In this document: positions 34,332 to 44,007 of the stretch, piece after piece
How the letters are laid out: every line of letters starts with the position of its first letter
Numbering within the stretch: the first letter of the stretch is position 1
Source: Polaribacter reichenbachii
GTDB lineage: Bacteria > Bacteroidota > Bacteroidia > Flavobacteriales > Flavobacteriaceae
NCBI RefSeq assembly: GCF_001975665.1
Contig: NZ_CP019419.1
Span: forward strand, 248,001 to 312,000
DNA length: 64,000 bases
Direction of reading: 5' to 3'
Program-made: the position numbers and the translations under genes
Notes under the pieces: generated by a model
What the model was told of the DNA's origin: nothing
Databases searched by the model: none
Seen by the model: only the letters and a program-made list of their open reading frames with translations

Positions 34332-36140
34332 CTAATATTTTATACCATTAGAACCATCCACAATAGGAATTGTAATAGAAGTATTTTCTAAATCAACCGT
34401 TAGTTCTGTACCTGGTTTTGGTAATAATGTATAATTATTATCACTAGAAAAAATCATTAAACCAATTTGTTGTCCTTTTTTAATAATTTGATCATCTGGT
34501 TGTAAAGTAAAAGTCATTTCGTAAAACTTACCTGGTTTTAAAGGCTTACTCTTTGTTAACGACTTGTAATTTTGTAAATCAGCCCAACCACGTGTAATAA
34601 TATTATCAGTTATTTTTGCTCTTCTTCCTTTATTCCAAGGTAATGAAACTAAATACACAGATAAATTTACGGCCGGTTTAGAACTTGCAGCTTTTATGGT
34701 TATGGTTGATAATCCAGAAATATGAACATCTTCTTTTAAAACCGGAGTTACATATAACAAACGATGATTTGTATAATCCGCTTGTGCTAAAGCATCCGAA
34801 GAAAAAGAATAATTATCAACTAAAGTCTCTTTTGTATTTGATGATGGTTTTTCTGTAGATAAAGTACCAGCTCCTGGCGCACCTGGATTTAAATAAAAAG
34901 TAACTGGTTTTGCTGATGGATTTGGGTAATTCTCATAAGAAGTTGGTGCATCTCTTTTATCATTTTCTCTAACAATCCAAGCTTTTGCATCGTTTTCTAC
35001 TCCATTTTCTACTCCATGTAAATAACGTGTAAACCAACGATTCATCATTGTAATTGGTGGTGGACCTCCATGACCATTTTGATGATAAAATATTTGAGTT
35101 GGCAACCCCATTTCTGATGCTTTCTTATAAATTCGATAACTATGCTCTGGCATTACATTCCAATCATTAAATCCGTGAGACATTAATAATGCAGCTTTCA
35201 TTGGTTGCATTTCATTTAAATAATCTCTACCAGCCCAAAAATCATTATAATCTCCAGTTGCTCTATCCATTCCATTCACTAATTCTGTATCTCTTACAAC
35301 TTTGTTATTTCTAGCACGATTTTCTTCTTTTCCACTGTGGATAAAATCATATAAAACATCAATATCTTCTCCTAAATATCCGCCAGGAGAACGTACCAAA
35401 CCATTTGAACGATAATAATGATAATAAGAAGTATTTGGCGCAATTGGTATAATAGCTTCTAAACCTTCTACTCCTGTTGTTGCAGCAGCTAACGGAATTG
35501 TTCCATTATAAGAAGTCCCTGTCATACCTACTTTTCCTGTAGACCAAAATGCTTTAACTTCTTCGTTTCCTGTTCTAGAGGCATAACCTTTTGCTTTTCC
35601 ATTAAGCCATTCTATAACTGCTTTGGGTGCTAATGATTCATTATCGCCACCAACAGTTGGTGAACCATCAGACAAACCTGTTCCTGGAGAAGAAGAATGT
35701 ACCACAATATAACCTCTAGGTACCCAAGTTTTAATTTGAGAATTCGAAATAATTGGTCTTTTTCCTCTTCTTTTAACATTAGAACGTGTTGGTTCTGCTA
35801 CTTTTTCTCCAAATTCGTGTTTTACATTCCAAAATAATTCTTTTCCTCCACTAGCAACTCCTGCATAATAAGGACTAGATTCATAAACTACAGGTAATTT
35901 TAAACCTTCTGTTTCTGTTTGATTTGGTCTTGTAACATCTACGTGAACTCTGTCTAATTTTCCATCTCCATCTGAATCAAAACTTGTTTCGACCCATAAA
36001 TCGTGACGAATCCAATTTTTAGAATGACTAAAAGCTTCTACAACCTGAGCTTCACCATCTTTAAACACAGGAACTGTTTTTTCTTGTGCATTTATTTGAA
36101 AAATAAAAACAAGTAATATAATTAATAATGATTTTTTCAT
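34332..36140 (-). CDS. Secreted Xaa-Pro dipeptidyl-peptidase, S15 family
   Basis: A 602-residue protein with a signal peptide (1-18, ending INAQ). The alpha/beta hydrolase domain has the nucleophile Ser210 in GMTGTSYNG, an acid in HGFNDWNV and the histidine in NGHGGPP; a C-terminal jelly-roll domain (from about 390) is typical of S15/CocE enzymes. It removes Xaa-Pro dipeptides from peptides in the periplasm or outside the cell. The gene is next to another member of the superfamily, but a 154-base gap separates them. Confidence 0.88.
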   Translation of the reverse strand: MKKSLLIILLVFIFQINAQEKTVPVFKDGEAQVVEAFSHSKNWIRHDLWVETSFDSDGDGKLDRVHVDVTRPNQTETEGLKLPVVYESSPYYAGVASGGKELFWNVKHEFGEKVAEPTRSNVKRRGKRPIISNSQIKTWVPRGYIVVHSSSPGTGLSDGSPTVGGDNESLAPKAVIEWLNGKAKGYASRTGNEEVKAFWSTGKVGMTGTSYNGTIPLAAATTGVEGLEAIIPIAPNTSYYHYYRSNGLVRSPGGYLGEDIDVLYDFIHSGKEENRARNNKVVRDTELVNGMDRATGDYNDFWAGRDYLNEMQPMKAALLMSHGFNDWNVMPEHSYRIYKKASEMGLPTQIFYHQNGHGGPPPITMMNRWFTRYLHGVENGVENDAKAWIVRENDKRDAPTSYENYPNPSAKPVTFYLNPGAPGAGTLSTEKPSSNTKETLVDNYSFSSDALAQADYTNHRLLYVTPVLKEDVHISGLSTITIKAASSKPAVNLSVYLVSLPWNKGRRAKITDNIITRGWADLQNYKSLTKSKPLKPGKFYEMTFTLQPDDQIIKKGQQIGLMIFSSDNNYTLLPKPGTELTVDLENTSITIPIVDGSNGIKY

Positions 36141-36224
36141 TTTTTAAATTGGTTTATAATTTTATTCTGATGATAATAATTTTTCGTGTTTCGTGTTTAA
36201 AAAAGTCTAACACATAAAAACATA

Positions 36225-36293
36225 GAATACATAGGTTTCTTTTATCTTTTATCTTTTTTCTTTTTTCTTACCTCTTGTCTCTTCTCTCTAAGG
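36225..36293. repeat. Polypyrimidine tract
   Basis: About 70 bases of almost pure C/T on the plus strand (purine-rich on the minus, the transcribed direction of both neighbours), built from near-repeats of TTTTATC and TTTTTTC. It lies between the two S15/CocE genes. No gene or terminator is seen in it. Confidence 0.6.
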
Positions 36294-36294
36294 A

Positions 36295-38211
36295 CTAATC
36301 TTTTAAAACTGAAAACTCAATACTAGAATCTGTAAAAACAGTGTGCGTTTGAGTTTTAAAGTCTGCCTCGTCTGCTTTATAAATATTATCTACATAAGTC
36401 TGCGGATTTAAATCGATTAAAGGAAACCAAGTACTTTGCACTTGAATCTGTAATTTATGTCCTTTTTTAAACGTATGAAAAACATCTTGCAATTTAATAT
36501 TTACATCCGTTTTTTTGTTTGGTATAAAAGGTTCTGGTTTTGCAAAACTATTTCTAAAACGCCCTCTTAAAACTTCGCTCCTAACCATTAAATGATAATT
36601 GCTCATTTTTAAATGATCTTGTAAACCTTCATTATCTTCTTTTGTATCTGTAGGATGCACATCAATTACTTTTACAATCCAATCTGCTGCAGTACCAGTT
36701 GTAGCAATTTTTAATTTTGCTAAAATATCACCAGCCAATGTAAAATCTTCTGATAAAACATCAGTTTCAAAAACCAAAACATCTGGTCTTCTTGCTGCAA
36801 AACGTTGATCGTCTGTCATATATTTTCTTGGAGTAAAAACGGTTTTAATATCCTCAGAATATGGTACAGGACGTTTAACATCACTAATAAAATTAATTTT
36901 TGATGTTGATTTTTTACTTGAAGTTAATTCTTGATTTTCAGATAAAAACCAATCTTCTTTTACTACATTTTTTGGTGGCCAAGAATCATAAGATTTCCAT
37001 TCTTTTTTACCTGAATCAAAAACATAAGCTTCTGGTAATCCTGAATTTTTATCACCTTTACCTTTTAAGAAATGATTAAAGAATTTTGTTTCGATTTCTG
37101 ATTGAAATTTTAAAGAAATAGAATCGCCAAAATAATAATTACCAACTGTATTCTTTACAGTATTTCTAGACCATTTTCCATGATCCCAAGGACCAAAAAC
37201 CATTGTATTGTAGTTTTCTTTTCCGTTTTTTTCTATTCCTTTATACGTTTCTAAGGGTCCGTATAAATCTTCGGCATCAAACCAACCACCAACAATCATT
37301 GTTGCTACAGTGCTTGGCACTTTACCCATATGTTGAATAATTCCTTTACTTTGCCAATTCTCATCATAATTTGGATGTTCTACAATTTCTTTCCAGAAAA
37401 AATCATCAATTCTATCTTCAGAAGCTGTTGAGTTTACGTCTAATTTATCGTACTGAAAAAATTCGTTTAAGTTTTTTAAAGGCCCTTTATCTAAGAAAAA
37501 TTGGTATTGATCTTGAGAATTCATTTTTGGAAAAGAATACCAAGAAGTATCTGTTGGTGTGTCTTTATAAGTACCAAAAAGAGAAATTGCTCTAAAATAA
37601 CTTAATAAAAAAGCTCCATTATGATGAAAATCATCAAAGAAAAAATCGCCAATACAAGCTTGTGGAGAAGCTGCTTTTAAAGCAGGATGCGCATCTATAG
37701 CAGAAACTGTTGCATAATGCCCAGGATAAGAAATACCCCAAGTACCCACATTTCCGTTATTATTTTCTACGTTTTTAACTAACCAATCTATAGTATCGTA
37801 AGTATCAGAAACCTCATCAGATTCGTTTTCTTTTTTATTTGGTTTGTAAGCACGCATATTATCATAAACGCCTTCACTCATCCATCTACCTCTAACATCT
37901 TGATAAACCACAATATTACCCTCTTTCATTAAATGAACATTTGGACCAATTTTAGATTTCATTTTACCTTCTCCATAAGGAGCAGAACTATATGGAGTTC
38001 TTTGCATTAAAATAGGATATTCTTTAGAAGTATCTTTAGGAGAATAAATTGTAGTATGGAGTTTTTTGCCATCTCTCATTTCTATATCTACTTCTTTTTT
38101 TGTGTAATTATCAACTACAAAAGTGTCTTTTTTCACTTCTTTTTCTTCGGATGAATTACAGGAAATAAAAATAAAAATGCTTACTAAAAATACAATAAAT
38201 TTTGTTTTCAT
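36295..38211 (-). CDS. CocE/NonD family hydrolase, lipoprotein
   Basis: A 638-residue lipoprotein (Cys18 in IFISCNS). The hydrolase domain has the nucleophile Ser161 in GTWGISYPG, an acid in VGGWFDAEDLYG and the histidine in FGPWDHGKWS, the arrangement of alpha-amino-acid ester hydrolases and CocE-type esterases. The C-terminal jelly-roll domain ends with DLNPQTYVDN. It hydrolyses acyl esters or amides of amino acids; the exact substrate is unknown. It is upstream of the Xaa-Pro peptidase on the same strand. Confidence 0.87.
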   Translation of the reverse strand: MKTKFIVFLVSIFIFISCNSSEEKEVKKDTFVVDNYTKKEVDIEMRDGKKLHTTIYSPKDTSKEYPILMQRTPYSSAPYGEGKMKSKIGPNVHLMKEGNIVVYQDVRGRWMSEGVYDNMRAYKPNKKENESDEVSDTYDTIDWLVKNVENNNGNVGTWGISYPGHYATVSAIDAHPALKAASPQACIGDFFFDDFHHNGAFLLSYFRAISLFGTYKDTPTDTSWYSFPKMNSQDQYQFFLDKGPLKNLNEFFQYDKLDVNSTASEDRIDDFFWKEIVEHPNYDENWQSKGIIQHMGKVPSTVATMIVGGWFDAEDLYGPLETYKGIEKNGKENYNTMVFGPWDHGKWSRNTVKNTVGNYYFGDSISLKFQSEIETKFFNHFLKGKGDKNSGLPEAYVFDSGKKEWKSYDSWPPKNVVKEDWFLSENQELTSSKKSTSKINFISDVKRPVPYSEDIKTVFTPRKYMTDDQRFAARRPDVLVFETDVLSEDFTLAGDILAKLKIATTGTAADWIVKVIDVHPTDTKEDNEGLQDHLKMSNYHLMVRSEVLRGRFRNSFAKPEPFIPNKKTDVNIKLQDVFHTFKKGHKLQIQVQSTWFPLIDLNPQTYVDNIYKADEADFKTQTHTVFTDSSIEFSVLKD

Positions 38212-38504
38212 AATGGTGTTTGATTTGATGTTATAAACTTACAAAAACTTAAATTAAAAAGGTCTTTTTAGTGCGCTAGGAGGTTTATATAAATCATAAT
38301 TATTTCTTAAAATTAGTATTTAAAAGTTAAAGAAATTGACATTTTTATTCGTTATTTATAAAAATATAAAAGTAGGTTTAGACAAAGTTCTATCAGCAAA
38401 AGAATTAATTTCTACATAATTTTTAATTCTTATTAAATTACAAAAGCTTTCTTTACTGAAAGTTTTTTTTATGTTTTATATTGTGCTTTTTGAAATACTT
38501 ACTT
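38212..38504. other. AT-rich divergent intergenic region
   Basis: About 290 bases between divergent genes. It contains an inverted repeat AAGAATTAA...TTAATTCTT near 38400-38430 and a weak CTTTC/GAAAG stem followed by T8 near 38451-38471, just before the PfpI gene. I see no promoter match of the TAnnTTTG type and no coding frame. Confidence 0.4.
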
Positions 38505-39233
38505 ATGAAAAATACAGTTTTATTACTTTTAACTTTTATATTTTTTAGTTGTTCTAATAACAAAATTGATAAAACTCACATACCCAAAAAAGAATTTCCT
38601 GAATTAGTAGAAGGTAGATATAATGTTGCTTTTCTAATTATGGACGGAACTTTCAACACAGAATTAACAGCTCCTTTTGATATTTTTCAGCACACCATTT
38701 ACAGAGAAAACATAAAAGCAATGAATGTGTTTACAGTAGCAAATACAGATAAACCTATTACCACATTCGAAGGAATTAAAATGCTACCAGATTTTAATTA
38801 CCTAAAAGATTCATTACCAAAAATTGATATTTTAGTAGTGCCTTCTGCAGAACATCATCTAGATTCTGATTTAGAAAATGAAGCTTTAATTAACTTTGTA
38901 AAACAAGTAGATAAAGAAGCAACTTATGTAACTTCTCATTGTGATGGTGCTTTTGTTTTAGCTAAAGCTGGATTATTAAACAATAAAGTTTCTACAACTT
39001 TTCCTTCGGATATTGATAAAATGAGAACTATGTTTCCTGATTTAGATATTAGAAAAGAGGTTTTTTTCGTACACGATAACAAATACATTACTTCTGCAGG
39101 TGGTGCAAAATCTTTTGAAGCTGCTTTATATTTATGCGAATTTTTGTACGGAAAAGAAATTGCGCAATCTTTAGCTGGTGGTTTAGTCATTGACTGGAAT
39201 TTAGACAATGTACCTCATTTAATTATCGAATAA
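38505..39233 (+). CDS. DJ-1/PfpI family lipoprotein
   Basis: The chosen ATG gives 242 residues starting MKNTVLLLLTFIFFSCSNN, a lipoprotein signal with Cys16; a non-ATG start 24 bases upstream would disturb it. The class I glutamine amidotransferase-like domain has the nucleophile-elbow cysteine Cys146 in TSHCDGAF and the motif VPSAEHHLD. Most family members with this layout are cytoplasmic or are AraC-fused; an exported lipoprotein form is less common. The function is unknown. Confidence 0.8.
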   Translation: MKNTVLLLLTFIFFSCSNNKIDKTHIPKKEFPELVEGRYNVAFLIMDGTFNTELTAPFDIFQHTIYRENIKAMNVFTVANTDKPITTFEGIKMLPDFNYLKDSLPKIDILVVPSAEHHLDSDLENEALINFVKQVDKEATYVTSHCDGAFVLAKAGLLNNKVSTTFPSDIDKMRTMFPDLDIRKEVFFVHDNKYITSAGGAKSFEAALYLCEFLYGKEIAQSLAGGLVIDWNLDNVPHLIIE

Positions 39234-39315
39234 TTTTTTCTACTTGGTTTTTTGGCATTCTTTTTGTTAAAGAAATGTTAACGCAATCAACTCAACTTAC
39301 CTAAACTTTAATAAG

Positions 39316-39337
39316 CCTCTTGAATTTTATCAAGAGG
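39316..39337 (+). other. Hairpin without U-tract upstream of exbD
   Basis: CCTCTTGA, a 6-base loop and TCAAGAGG form a perfect 8-base stem, followed by A5 rather than Ts. It sits between the PfpI gene and the exbD gene. It may stabilise or regulate the exbD leader; a terminator role is less likely. Confidence 0.45.
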
Positions 39338-39374
39338 AAAAATTAAATTTATTAACTTTTAAAAACTAGGTATT

Positions 39375-39980
39375 ATGAGTAGAAAAGAATCTCCAGAAAT
39401 TAATGCAGGATCAATGGCAGACATTGCATTTTTATTATTAATCTTCTTTTTAGTTACTACAACTATGAATGTAGATACAGGAATTAATCGAAAAATCCCA
39501 AAGAAAGAACCAAATTCATCAACATTAACCATTAAAGACAAAAATATTCTAGAGGTAAACATCAACCTTAATAATGAAATTTTTGTTGATGGTAAAATTG
39601 TAAAACCCATAGAATTGAAACAAATTGCTATCGATTTTATAGACAATGCTGGTGGTTTAGACATACATCAAAAACCTTGTGATTGGTGTAATGGAAATCA
39701 ATTACCAACTTCTTCAGATCATCCAACAAAAGCATTTATATCTGTAAAAACAGATAGAAACACCAATTACGAAACATATATTTTAACGCTAGATAACTTG
39801 AACTCAGCTTACACACATTTAAGAAATAAATTGGCATTAAAAATGTATGGTAAAAATTATGTAAGCATACTTGAGGATTACAAAAAGACAAATCACCTAG
39901 ATAAATCTCTAGAAGGAAAAATTAAATTAATTCGTGAAAAATATCCGTTATTATTATCAGATGTAGATATAAAAAACTGA
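39375..39980 (+). CDS. exbD: ExbD/TolR family biopolymer transport protein
   Basis: A 201-residue inner-membrane protein with a short cytoplasmic N terminus and one helix, SMADIAFLLLIFFLVTTTM, carrying the proton-channel aspartate Asp16. The periplasmic part is longer than in typical ExbD. ExbD works with ExbB to power TonB. No exbB or tonB gene is adjacent, so this is a lone copy; flavobacteria usually also have a complete cluster elsewhere. cdaA follows 51 bases later. Confidence 0.88.
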   Translation: MSRKESPEINAGSMADIAFLLLIFFLVTTTMNVDTGINRKIPKKEPNSSTLTIKDKNILEVNINLNNEIFVDGKIVKPIELKQIAIDFIDNAGGLDIHQKPCDWCNGNQLPTSSDHPTKAFISVKTDRNTNYETYILTLDNLNSAYTHLRNKLALKMYGKNYVSILEDYKKTNHLDKSLEGKIKLIREKYPLLLSDVDIKN

Positions 39981-40031
39981 TATGGTACTCACAGAATTTA
40001 TTAGTACTTTTACCTAAAATCAATCTATTGC

Positions 40032-40808
40032 GTGTTAGATTTTATTGAGTTTTCTTTTTTAGATATTTTAGACATTTTGCTAGTTGCAACTTTACTCTAT
40101 TATATTTACAAACTACTAAAAGGTACTGTAGCCATTAACATTTTTATTGGTATTGCTCTTATTTTCTTAATATGGAAAATTACACAGGCTTTAAAAATGG
40201 AAATGTTAAGTGGTATTTTAGGCTATTTACTTTCTGGTGGTGTTATTGCATTAATTATAGTTTTTCAGCAAGAAATTAGAAAGTTTTTATTGATGATTGG
40301 TACCACAAACTTTTCTAATAAAAGAAGCTTTTTAAATCAATTAAAGTTTTTACAAACTGAAATCGGCTCTGAAATTGAAGCTGAAAAAATAGTAAAAGCT
40401 TGTAATAATATGTCTAAAAATAAAACAGGTGCTTTAATAGTTATTGAACGTACCAACAGTTTAGATTTTTTAATTAATACTGGAGACCAGATGAATGCCT
40501 TAGTAAATGAGGTTATTTTAGAAAGTATATTTTTTAAAAACAGCCCTTTACACGATGGTGCAACAATTATTAGAGATAATTATGTGGTTGCAACTAGGGT
40601 TGTTTTACCCATTTCTGATAGCACTAAAATACCAGCAAGATTTGGTTTAAGACATAGAGCTGCAATTGGTGTTAGCGAAAAAACAGATGCAGTTTGTTTA
40701 TTGGTTTCTGAAGAAACTGGCGAGATTTCTTATATAAAAGATGGTGAATTTGTGTTGTACACTACACAAGATGAATTAATAGAAAAGATTAAAAAAGATA
40801 GTATTTAA
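40032..40808 (+). CDS. cdaA: Diadenylate cyclase CdaA (c-di-AMP synthase)
   Basis: A 258-residue membrane protein with three N-terminal helices (about 13-80) and a DAC domain. The active-site motifs are DGA (175-177) and RHR (207-209). It condenses two ATP to c-di-AMP, which controls potassium and osmotic balance. The start is GTG; the next residues LDFIEFSFLDILDILLVA are the usual membrane start. It is followed by a terminator. Confidence 0.92.
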   Translation: MLDFIEFSFLDILDILLVATLLYYIYKLLKGTVAINIFIGIALIFLIWKITQALKMEMLSGILGYLLSGGVIALIIVFQQEIRKFLLMIGTTNFSNKRSFLNQLKFLQTEIGSEIEAEKIVKACNNMSKNKTGALIVIERTNSLDFLINTGDQMNALVNEVILESIFFKNSPLHDGATIIRDNYVVATRVVLPISDSTKIPARFGLRHRAAIGVSEKTDAVCLLVSEETGEISYIKDGEFVLYTTQDELIEKIKKDSI

Positions 40809-40815
40809 AATAAAA

Positions 40816-40840
40816 AAAGCTCGCTAAATTAGCGAGCTTT
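40816..40840. terminator. Bidirectional intrinsic terminator after cdaA
   Basis: AAAGCTCGCTAA and its complement with a very short loop, with A-run before and T-rich sequence after. It can serve cdaA (+) and the convergent lipoprotein gene (-). Confidence 0.85.
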
Positions 40841-40869
40841 ACTTTTTGATATTTTAAAAATGATATAAA

Positions 40870-41310
40870 TTAATCTTCAATATCATCTTCAATTTCTTTA
40901 ACTTTTTCGTTTATTTTTGCCATTGTTGCTTTATAAGATTCTTTTGCTTCAGCACTTAAGTTTTCCATAAACTTTTCACTTTTATCAGCAAATTCTTTAG
41001 TTTCTTTTGCAAACTCTGAGTTTTTTATGTTTTCTGCACCTTTATCCATTTGCGATTTTACATAAGCCGCATAAGATTTTAAATGTGCTTCTGCTTTTTC
41101 ATCATCAAATTCTGGAATTGTAATATCATCAAAAGCAGATTTTACATCTTCTCCAAATTCATTTAACTCTTTTCCTGCTTCGTCTAATCCTTCGTTTATT
41201 TCGTTACCTATCTCAGAAGTTTCTTCTTTAATATCTTTCTTTGTCTCGTTTTTACAAGATGTAATTACTAAGGTTGCCATTATTAATATTGATAATCCAA
41301 GTTTTTTCAT
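40870..41310 (-). CDS. Helical lipoprotein, unknown function
   Basis: A 146-residue protein with a lipobox VITSCKN (Cys19). The mature part is very rich in Glu, Lys and Asp and almost entirely helical, with a heptad-like pattern (IGNEINEGLDEAGKELNEFG), resembling small YtxH-like or apolipoprotein-like coils. No enzyme motif is seen. Expected location is the inner leaflet of the outer membrane or the periplasm. It is a single gene between terminator and ABC gene. Confidence 0.7.
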   Translation of the reverse strand: MKKLGLSILIMATLVITSCKNETKKDIKEETSEIGNEINEGLDEAGKELNEFGEDVKSAFDDITIPEFDDEKAEAHLKSYAAYVKSQMDKGAENIKNSEFAKETKEFADKSEKFMENLSAEAKESYKATMAKINEKVKEIEDDIED

Positions 41311-41447
41311 AATTTCTATTTTGTTTTGGTTAATAACTAATTGTGATACAAAAATAGATTTAAGATAACTGGTTTATTATCTCTAAAAATTGAATTTTTA
41401 ACTCGTTTGCTAAAGTAGATTTATTTTTTAAACACTTTAAATCCTAG

Positions 41448-43214
41448 CTAAGAAGCGACATCTAAACTAAATTGTTTGTCGTAAAGGTTTTTATAATAGC
41501 CATTTTCTTTTTCTAATAATTCTTGATGAGAACCTTCTTCAACAATTAAACCTTTATCCATTACAATAATTTTATCAGCTTGTTTTATAGTCGCTAATCT
41601 ATGTGCAATTACAATTGATGTTCTGTCTTTTGTAATGGTATCTGTAGCATATTGAATCATTTGTTCTGCGTGAGCATCTACAGAAGAAGTGGCTTCGTCT
41701 AAAATTAAGATACTTGGTTTACTTACATAAGCTCTTAAAAACGCAATTAATTGTCTTTGACCAGAAGATAACATTGCACCTCTTTCTTTTACATTATATT
41801 GATATCCTCCAGGAAGCGTCATAATAAAATCGTGAATACCAATTTGCTTTGCAGCTTTTTCTACTTCCTTTAAAGTGATGTTTTCATCTTTTAAAGTGAT
41901 ATTATTTAGAATAGAATCTGAAAACAAAAACACATCTTGCAAAACAATAGCAACCTGATTTCTTAAACTTTCTAAAGTATAATCATCTACAGAAATACCA
42001 TCTATTTTAATTGTACCAGAATCTATTTCGTAAAAACGGTTTATTAGATTGATAATGGTAGATTTACCTGCACCTGTTGCACCAACAATTGCAATTGTCT
42101 GACCCGATTTCACATCTAAAGTAACACCTTTTAAAACTTCTTCATCTTTTATATAACTAAATCTTACATTTTCTAGATTGATGTCACCTTTTAAATTTGC
42201 TGCTTTTATAGTACCATTTTTAGCAATACTACTATCTGTATCTATCACTTTAAAAACGCGTTCACCAGCAACAATACCCATTTGCAACTGATTGAATTTA
42301 TCAGCAATTTGACGTAAAGGTCTGAATAACATTTGGGCAAATTGAATAAAACCCATTATCATACCAATAGAAATACCTGAATCTTGCACAACTTGTCCTC
42401 CACCAAACCAAACGATTAATCCTATACCAATTGATGATAAAATTTCTGCGATTGGAAAAAAGATAGAGAAATACCAAATGGTTTTAATATTTGCATTTTT
42501 ATGCTTTTCATTAATATTTTTAAAATTCTGATATTCTATTTTTTCACGATTAAACAATTGTACAATCTTCATTCCTGTTACTCGTTCTTGTACAAATCCG
42601 TTTAAGTTGGCTACTTGATTTCTTACTTCTTGAAAAGTAGCTTTTATAGCAACTTGAAATAATTTTGTTGCATAAATTAGGATTGGTAAAATTGATAAAG
42701 TAATCAATGCCAGTTTCCAATTTAGCACTAACATAACTATAGTTACTGCTAACATTTTTAGAATATCACTTAAAATAGTAAAAACTCCGTTGCTAAAAAA
42801 AGCTGCAATTGTTTCTATATCAGAAACAACTCTTGTTACTAATTTACCAACTGAATTATTATCAAAATAAGTCATTTTAAACTGCAAAATATGTCTAAAG
42901 ATTTTAGCTCTTATATCTCTAATTATATGCTGACCAACCCAATTTGCGAAATAGATAAAAGTGAATTGTAATAAAACTTCTACTAATAAAATAGCAAACA
43001 TTAATAAGGTATAATTTCTTAAACCAACTTTATCGTTAGATAAAATATAATCGTTAACCGTATTTATTAAAACTAAAGGTGATAAAACCGAAAATAGCGC
43101 TAACAATATGGTTGATGATGATGCAATAAAAAAATACAAACGATAGCGTTTTGCGAAAGACATTAGTCTCGAAAAAATTTGCATATCAAAAGCATTCCCT
43201 GTTTTTTCTGCCAA
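41448..43214 (-). CDS. ABC transporter, fused permease and ATPase (MsbA-like)
   Basis: A 588-residue half-transporter. Residues 25-310 contain six transmembrane helices; the nucleotide-binding domain has Walker A GATGAGKST (378-386), the signature LSSGQRQL and Walker B ILILDEAT, followed by the H-loop IAHRLAT. It exports lipids or other hydrophobic compounds as a dimer; MsbA-like lipid flipping and multidrug export are both possible. The truA gene ends 3 bases before its start, so the two are an operon. Confidence 0.92.
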   Translation of the reverse strand: MAEKTGNAFDMQIFSRLMSFAKRYRLYFFIASSSTILLALFSVLSPLVLINTVNDYILSNDKVGLRNYTLLMFAILLVEVLLQFTFIYFANWVGQHIIRDIRAKIFRHILQFKMTYFDNNSVGKLVTRVVSDIETIAAFFSNGVFTILSDILKMLAVTIVMLVLNWKLALITLSILPILIYATKLFQVAIKATFQEVRNQVANLNGFVQERVTGMKIVQLFNREKIEYQNFKNINEKHKNANIKTIWYFSIFFPIAEILSSIGIGLIVWFGGGQVVQDSGISIGMIMGFIQFAQMLFRPLRQIADKFNQLQMGIVAGERVFKVIDTDSSIAKNGTIKAANLKGDINLENVRFSYIKDEEVLKGVTLDVKSGQTIAIVGATGAGKSTIINLINRFYEIDSGTIKIDGISVDDYTLESLRNQVAIVLQDVFLFSDSILNNITLKDENITLKEVEKAAKQIGIHDFIMTLPGGYQYNVKERGAMLSSGQRQLIAFLRAYVSKPSILILDEATSSVDAHAEQMIQYATDTITKDRTSIVIAHRLATIKQADKIIVMDKGLIVEEGSHQELLEKENGYYKNLYDKQFSLDVAS

Positions 43215-43217
43215 AAC

Positions 43218-43943
43218 TTAGTATTTTATTTTTGTTAAAAATAATCCTTTTGCAGGAACTGACAATCCTGCATTTCCTCTATTTCTACTTTCTATAATTG
43301 TTCTAAAATCATCTACAGACAATTTCCCTAAACCTACATCTACTAAAGTACCTACAATTGCTCTTACCATATTTCTTAAAAAACGATTTGCTGAAATATG
43401 GAAGGTTAATTCATCTCCTTTCTGTAGCCAAAAAGCTTCAGTAACATCACAATTAAAAGTGTACACTTCTGTTTTTACTTTAGAAAAAGTTTGAAAATTT
43501 GTATATTCTAAAAGTAATTTAGCAGCTTCATTCATTAAAGCTAAATTTGGTTTCTGAGAATGAATTTGCCAAGAAAAATCTAACAAAAAAGGATTTCTAC
43601 CTAACCAAATTTTGTATTCATAACTTCTAGATAAAGCATCGAATCTGGCGTGTTTTTCGTCATCAACCAAAAAAACTTGTTGTACAGAAATATCGTTAGG
43701 CAAAACTGAATTGAGTTTAAAAACAATTCTATCTTTTAAATCTTTATCAATATTAAAATGAGCAAACATTTGCGTTGCGTGCACACCTGTATCTGTTCTT
43801 CCTGCACCAACAACTTCTATTTTTTCTTGAAAAATGGTACTTAAAGCATAATTTAATTTTTCTTGTACAGAAACTACGTCAGGTTGAATTTGCCAACCGT
43901 GATATTTTTTTCCATTATAAGAAAGTTCTATAAAATATCTCAA
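43218..43943 (-). CDS. truA: tRNA pseudouridine(38-40) synthase TruA
   Basis: A 241-residue enzyme that forms pseudouridine at positions 38-40 of the tRNA anticodon stem. The catalytic motif GAGRTDTGVHA has Asp51. The C-terminal FLRNMVRAIVGTLVDVG segment is typical of TruA. The length is normal. It starts close to the divergent phosphodiesterase gene and shares an operon with the ABC transporter. Confidence 0.96.
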   Translation of the reverse strand: MRYFIELSYNGKKYHGWQIQPDVVSVQEKLNYALSTIFQEKIEVVGAGRTDTGVHATQMFAHFNIDKDLKDRIVFKLNSVLPNDISVQQVFLVDDEKHARFDALSRSYEYKIWLGRNPFLLDFSWQIHSQKPNLALMNEAAKLLLEYTNFQTFSKVKTEVYTFNCDVTEAFWLQKGDELTFHISANRFLRNMVRAIVGTLVDVGLGKLSVDDFRTIIESRNRGNAGLSVPAKGLFLTKIKY

Positions 43944-43995
43944 GAAAATGTTTTTTTTGAAGATACCAAAATTACATAATTTATTTTGTTATGAT

Positions 43996-44003
43996 TACTT
44001 TTG
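43996..44003 (+). promoter_or_regulatory. -7 box abutting the phosphodiesterase start
   Basis: TACTTTTG lies 4 bases before the GTG start codon. Transcription starting about 7 bases downstream would give a leaderless or nearly leaderless message. Confidence 0.5.
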
Positions 44004-44007
44004 AAAT

